A DNA stretch of 54,455 bases from an uncultured Planctomycetales bacterium (GTDB lineage Bacteria > Planctomycetota > Planctomycetia > Isosphaerales > Isosphaeraceae). The stretch is taken from positions 1-54,455 of the forward strand of contig CAIYJE010000063.1 of the NCBI GenBank assembly GCA_903926465.1, given 5' to 3'. Numbering within the stretch: position 1 is the stretch's first letter; every line of letters starts with the position of its first letter. Of the stretch, positions 54,328-54,455 are shown piece after piece. A program made the position numbers and the translations under genes. The notes under the pieces were generated by a model. The model was not told the DNA's origin, did no database searches, and saw nothing but the letters and a program-made list of their open reading frames with translations.

Positions 54328-54455
54328 TCAGCCGAATGCAGTGCTTGATCCTGGAAGCGGCGGGAGTTGGCCGGTCTTGAGGTACTCGCGAACAGCATTC
54401 GTCACGGCGGATACTGGGTTATGGCCCCTCTGTTTCAGAGTCCGGAAGACGCTCA
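54328..54455 (-). CDS. C-terminal end of a probable IS66-like transposase (cut by window edge)
   Basis: About 41 codons on the minus strand running off the right edge, ending at a stop complementary to 54328-54330. It reads SVFRTLKQRGHNPVSAVTNA, then VREYLKTGQLPPLPGSSTA, which resembles the C-terminus of IS66-family transposases (RTL-x-x-RGHNP ... YL-x-TGQLPPLP). The rest, including the DDE residues, lies outside the window, so intactness is unknown. The 120 bases before the toxin stop contain nothing else. An adjacent mobile element suits a toxin-antitoxin pair acquired by transfer. Confidence 0.5.
   Translation of the reverse strand, partial: SVFRTLKQRGHNPVSAVTNAVREYLKTGQLPPLPGSSTAFG

Overview
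The window looks like a chromosomal piece of a planctomycete (Planctomycetota, plausibly Gemmataceae or a relative; the family is inference). Support comes from gene content: two tandem DUF1501 proteins with twin-arginine leaders, a membrane protease with an MJ0042-type zinc ribbon, a large Ser/Thr kinase with C-terminal helical repeats, a planctomycete-style ECF sigma factor, a DUF3472 protein, an exosortase, a Cys-bearing V/T/Q-rich surface repeat protein, and a Gfo/Idh/MocA plus TIM-barrel sugar cluster. Base composition is moderately GC-rich, with one clearly AT-richer island at about 24.1-25.7 kb. No rRNA, tRNA or CRISPR array was recognised.

Layout. 0.3-4.5 kb (+): exported SGNH hydrolase, an orphan Sfp-type phosphopantetheinyl transferase and an exported GH39-like glycosidase whose leader contains a REP-like palindrome. 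4.8-11.6 kb (-): zinc-ribbon/trypsin-like protease, two DUF1501 proteins and a PI-PLC/GDPD-like phosphodiesterase. 11.9-15.3 kb (+): compact TVP38 membrane protein / flavin disulfide oxidoreductase / ArsS-type radical SAM operon, pointing to arsenic or related metalloid chemistry. 15.4-19.8 kb (+): RND efflux adaptor and pump. 19.8-20.6 kb: decayed IS1182-like transposase and two long inverted repeats. 20.7-25.7 kb (+): glycan island with two nucleotide-sugar epimerase-like SDRs around a GT2 enzyme, then an AT-rich GT-C-type membrane protein. 25.7-26.8 kb: no intact gene, with a possible gene remnant.

26.8-32 kb (+): exosortase fused to an EpsI-like domain, overlapping a membrane-anchored TPR protein, then a TolC-family protein that may serve this locus or the upstream RND pump. 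32-37.3 kb (+): DUF2252, homocysteine S-methyltransferase-like protein and receptor-type Ser/Thr kinase. 38-40.6 kb (+): the most striking gene, an exported protein with two separate blocks of about seven 28-residue repeats, closed by a strong terminator. 41-46.2 kb (+): ECF sigma factor, a FIST protein overlapping an alpha/beta hydrolase, and typA/bipA.

46.5-53.1 kb (-): DUF3472 protein and membrane-tethered thermonuclease, preceded in transcription by a five-gene sugar cluster (two TIM-barrel proteins, Gfo/Idh/MocA oxidoreductase, membrane protein, ketose 3-epimerase with all four metal ligands). 53.3-54.2 kb (+): TacA/TacT-type toxin-antitoxin pair with a palindromic operator over its promoter. 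The right edge cuts into the C-terminus of a probable IS66-like transposase (-). Themes are cell-surface glycans, exported enzymes and sugar metabolism, with decayed mobile DNA at the junctions.
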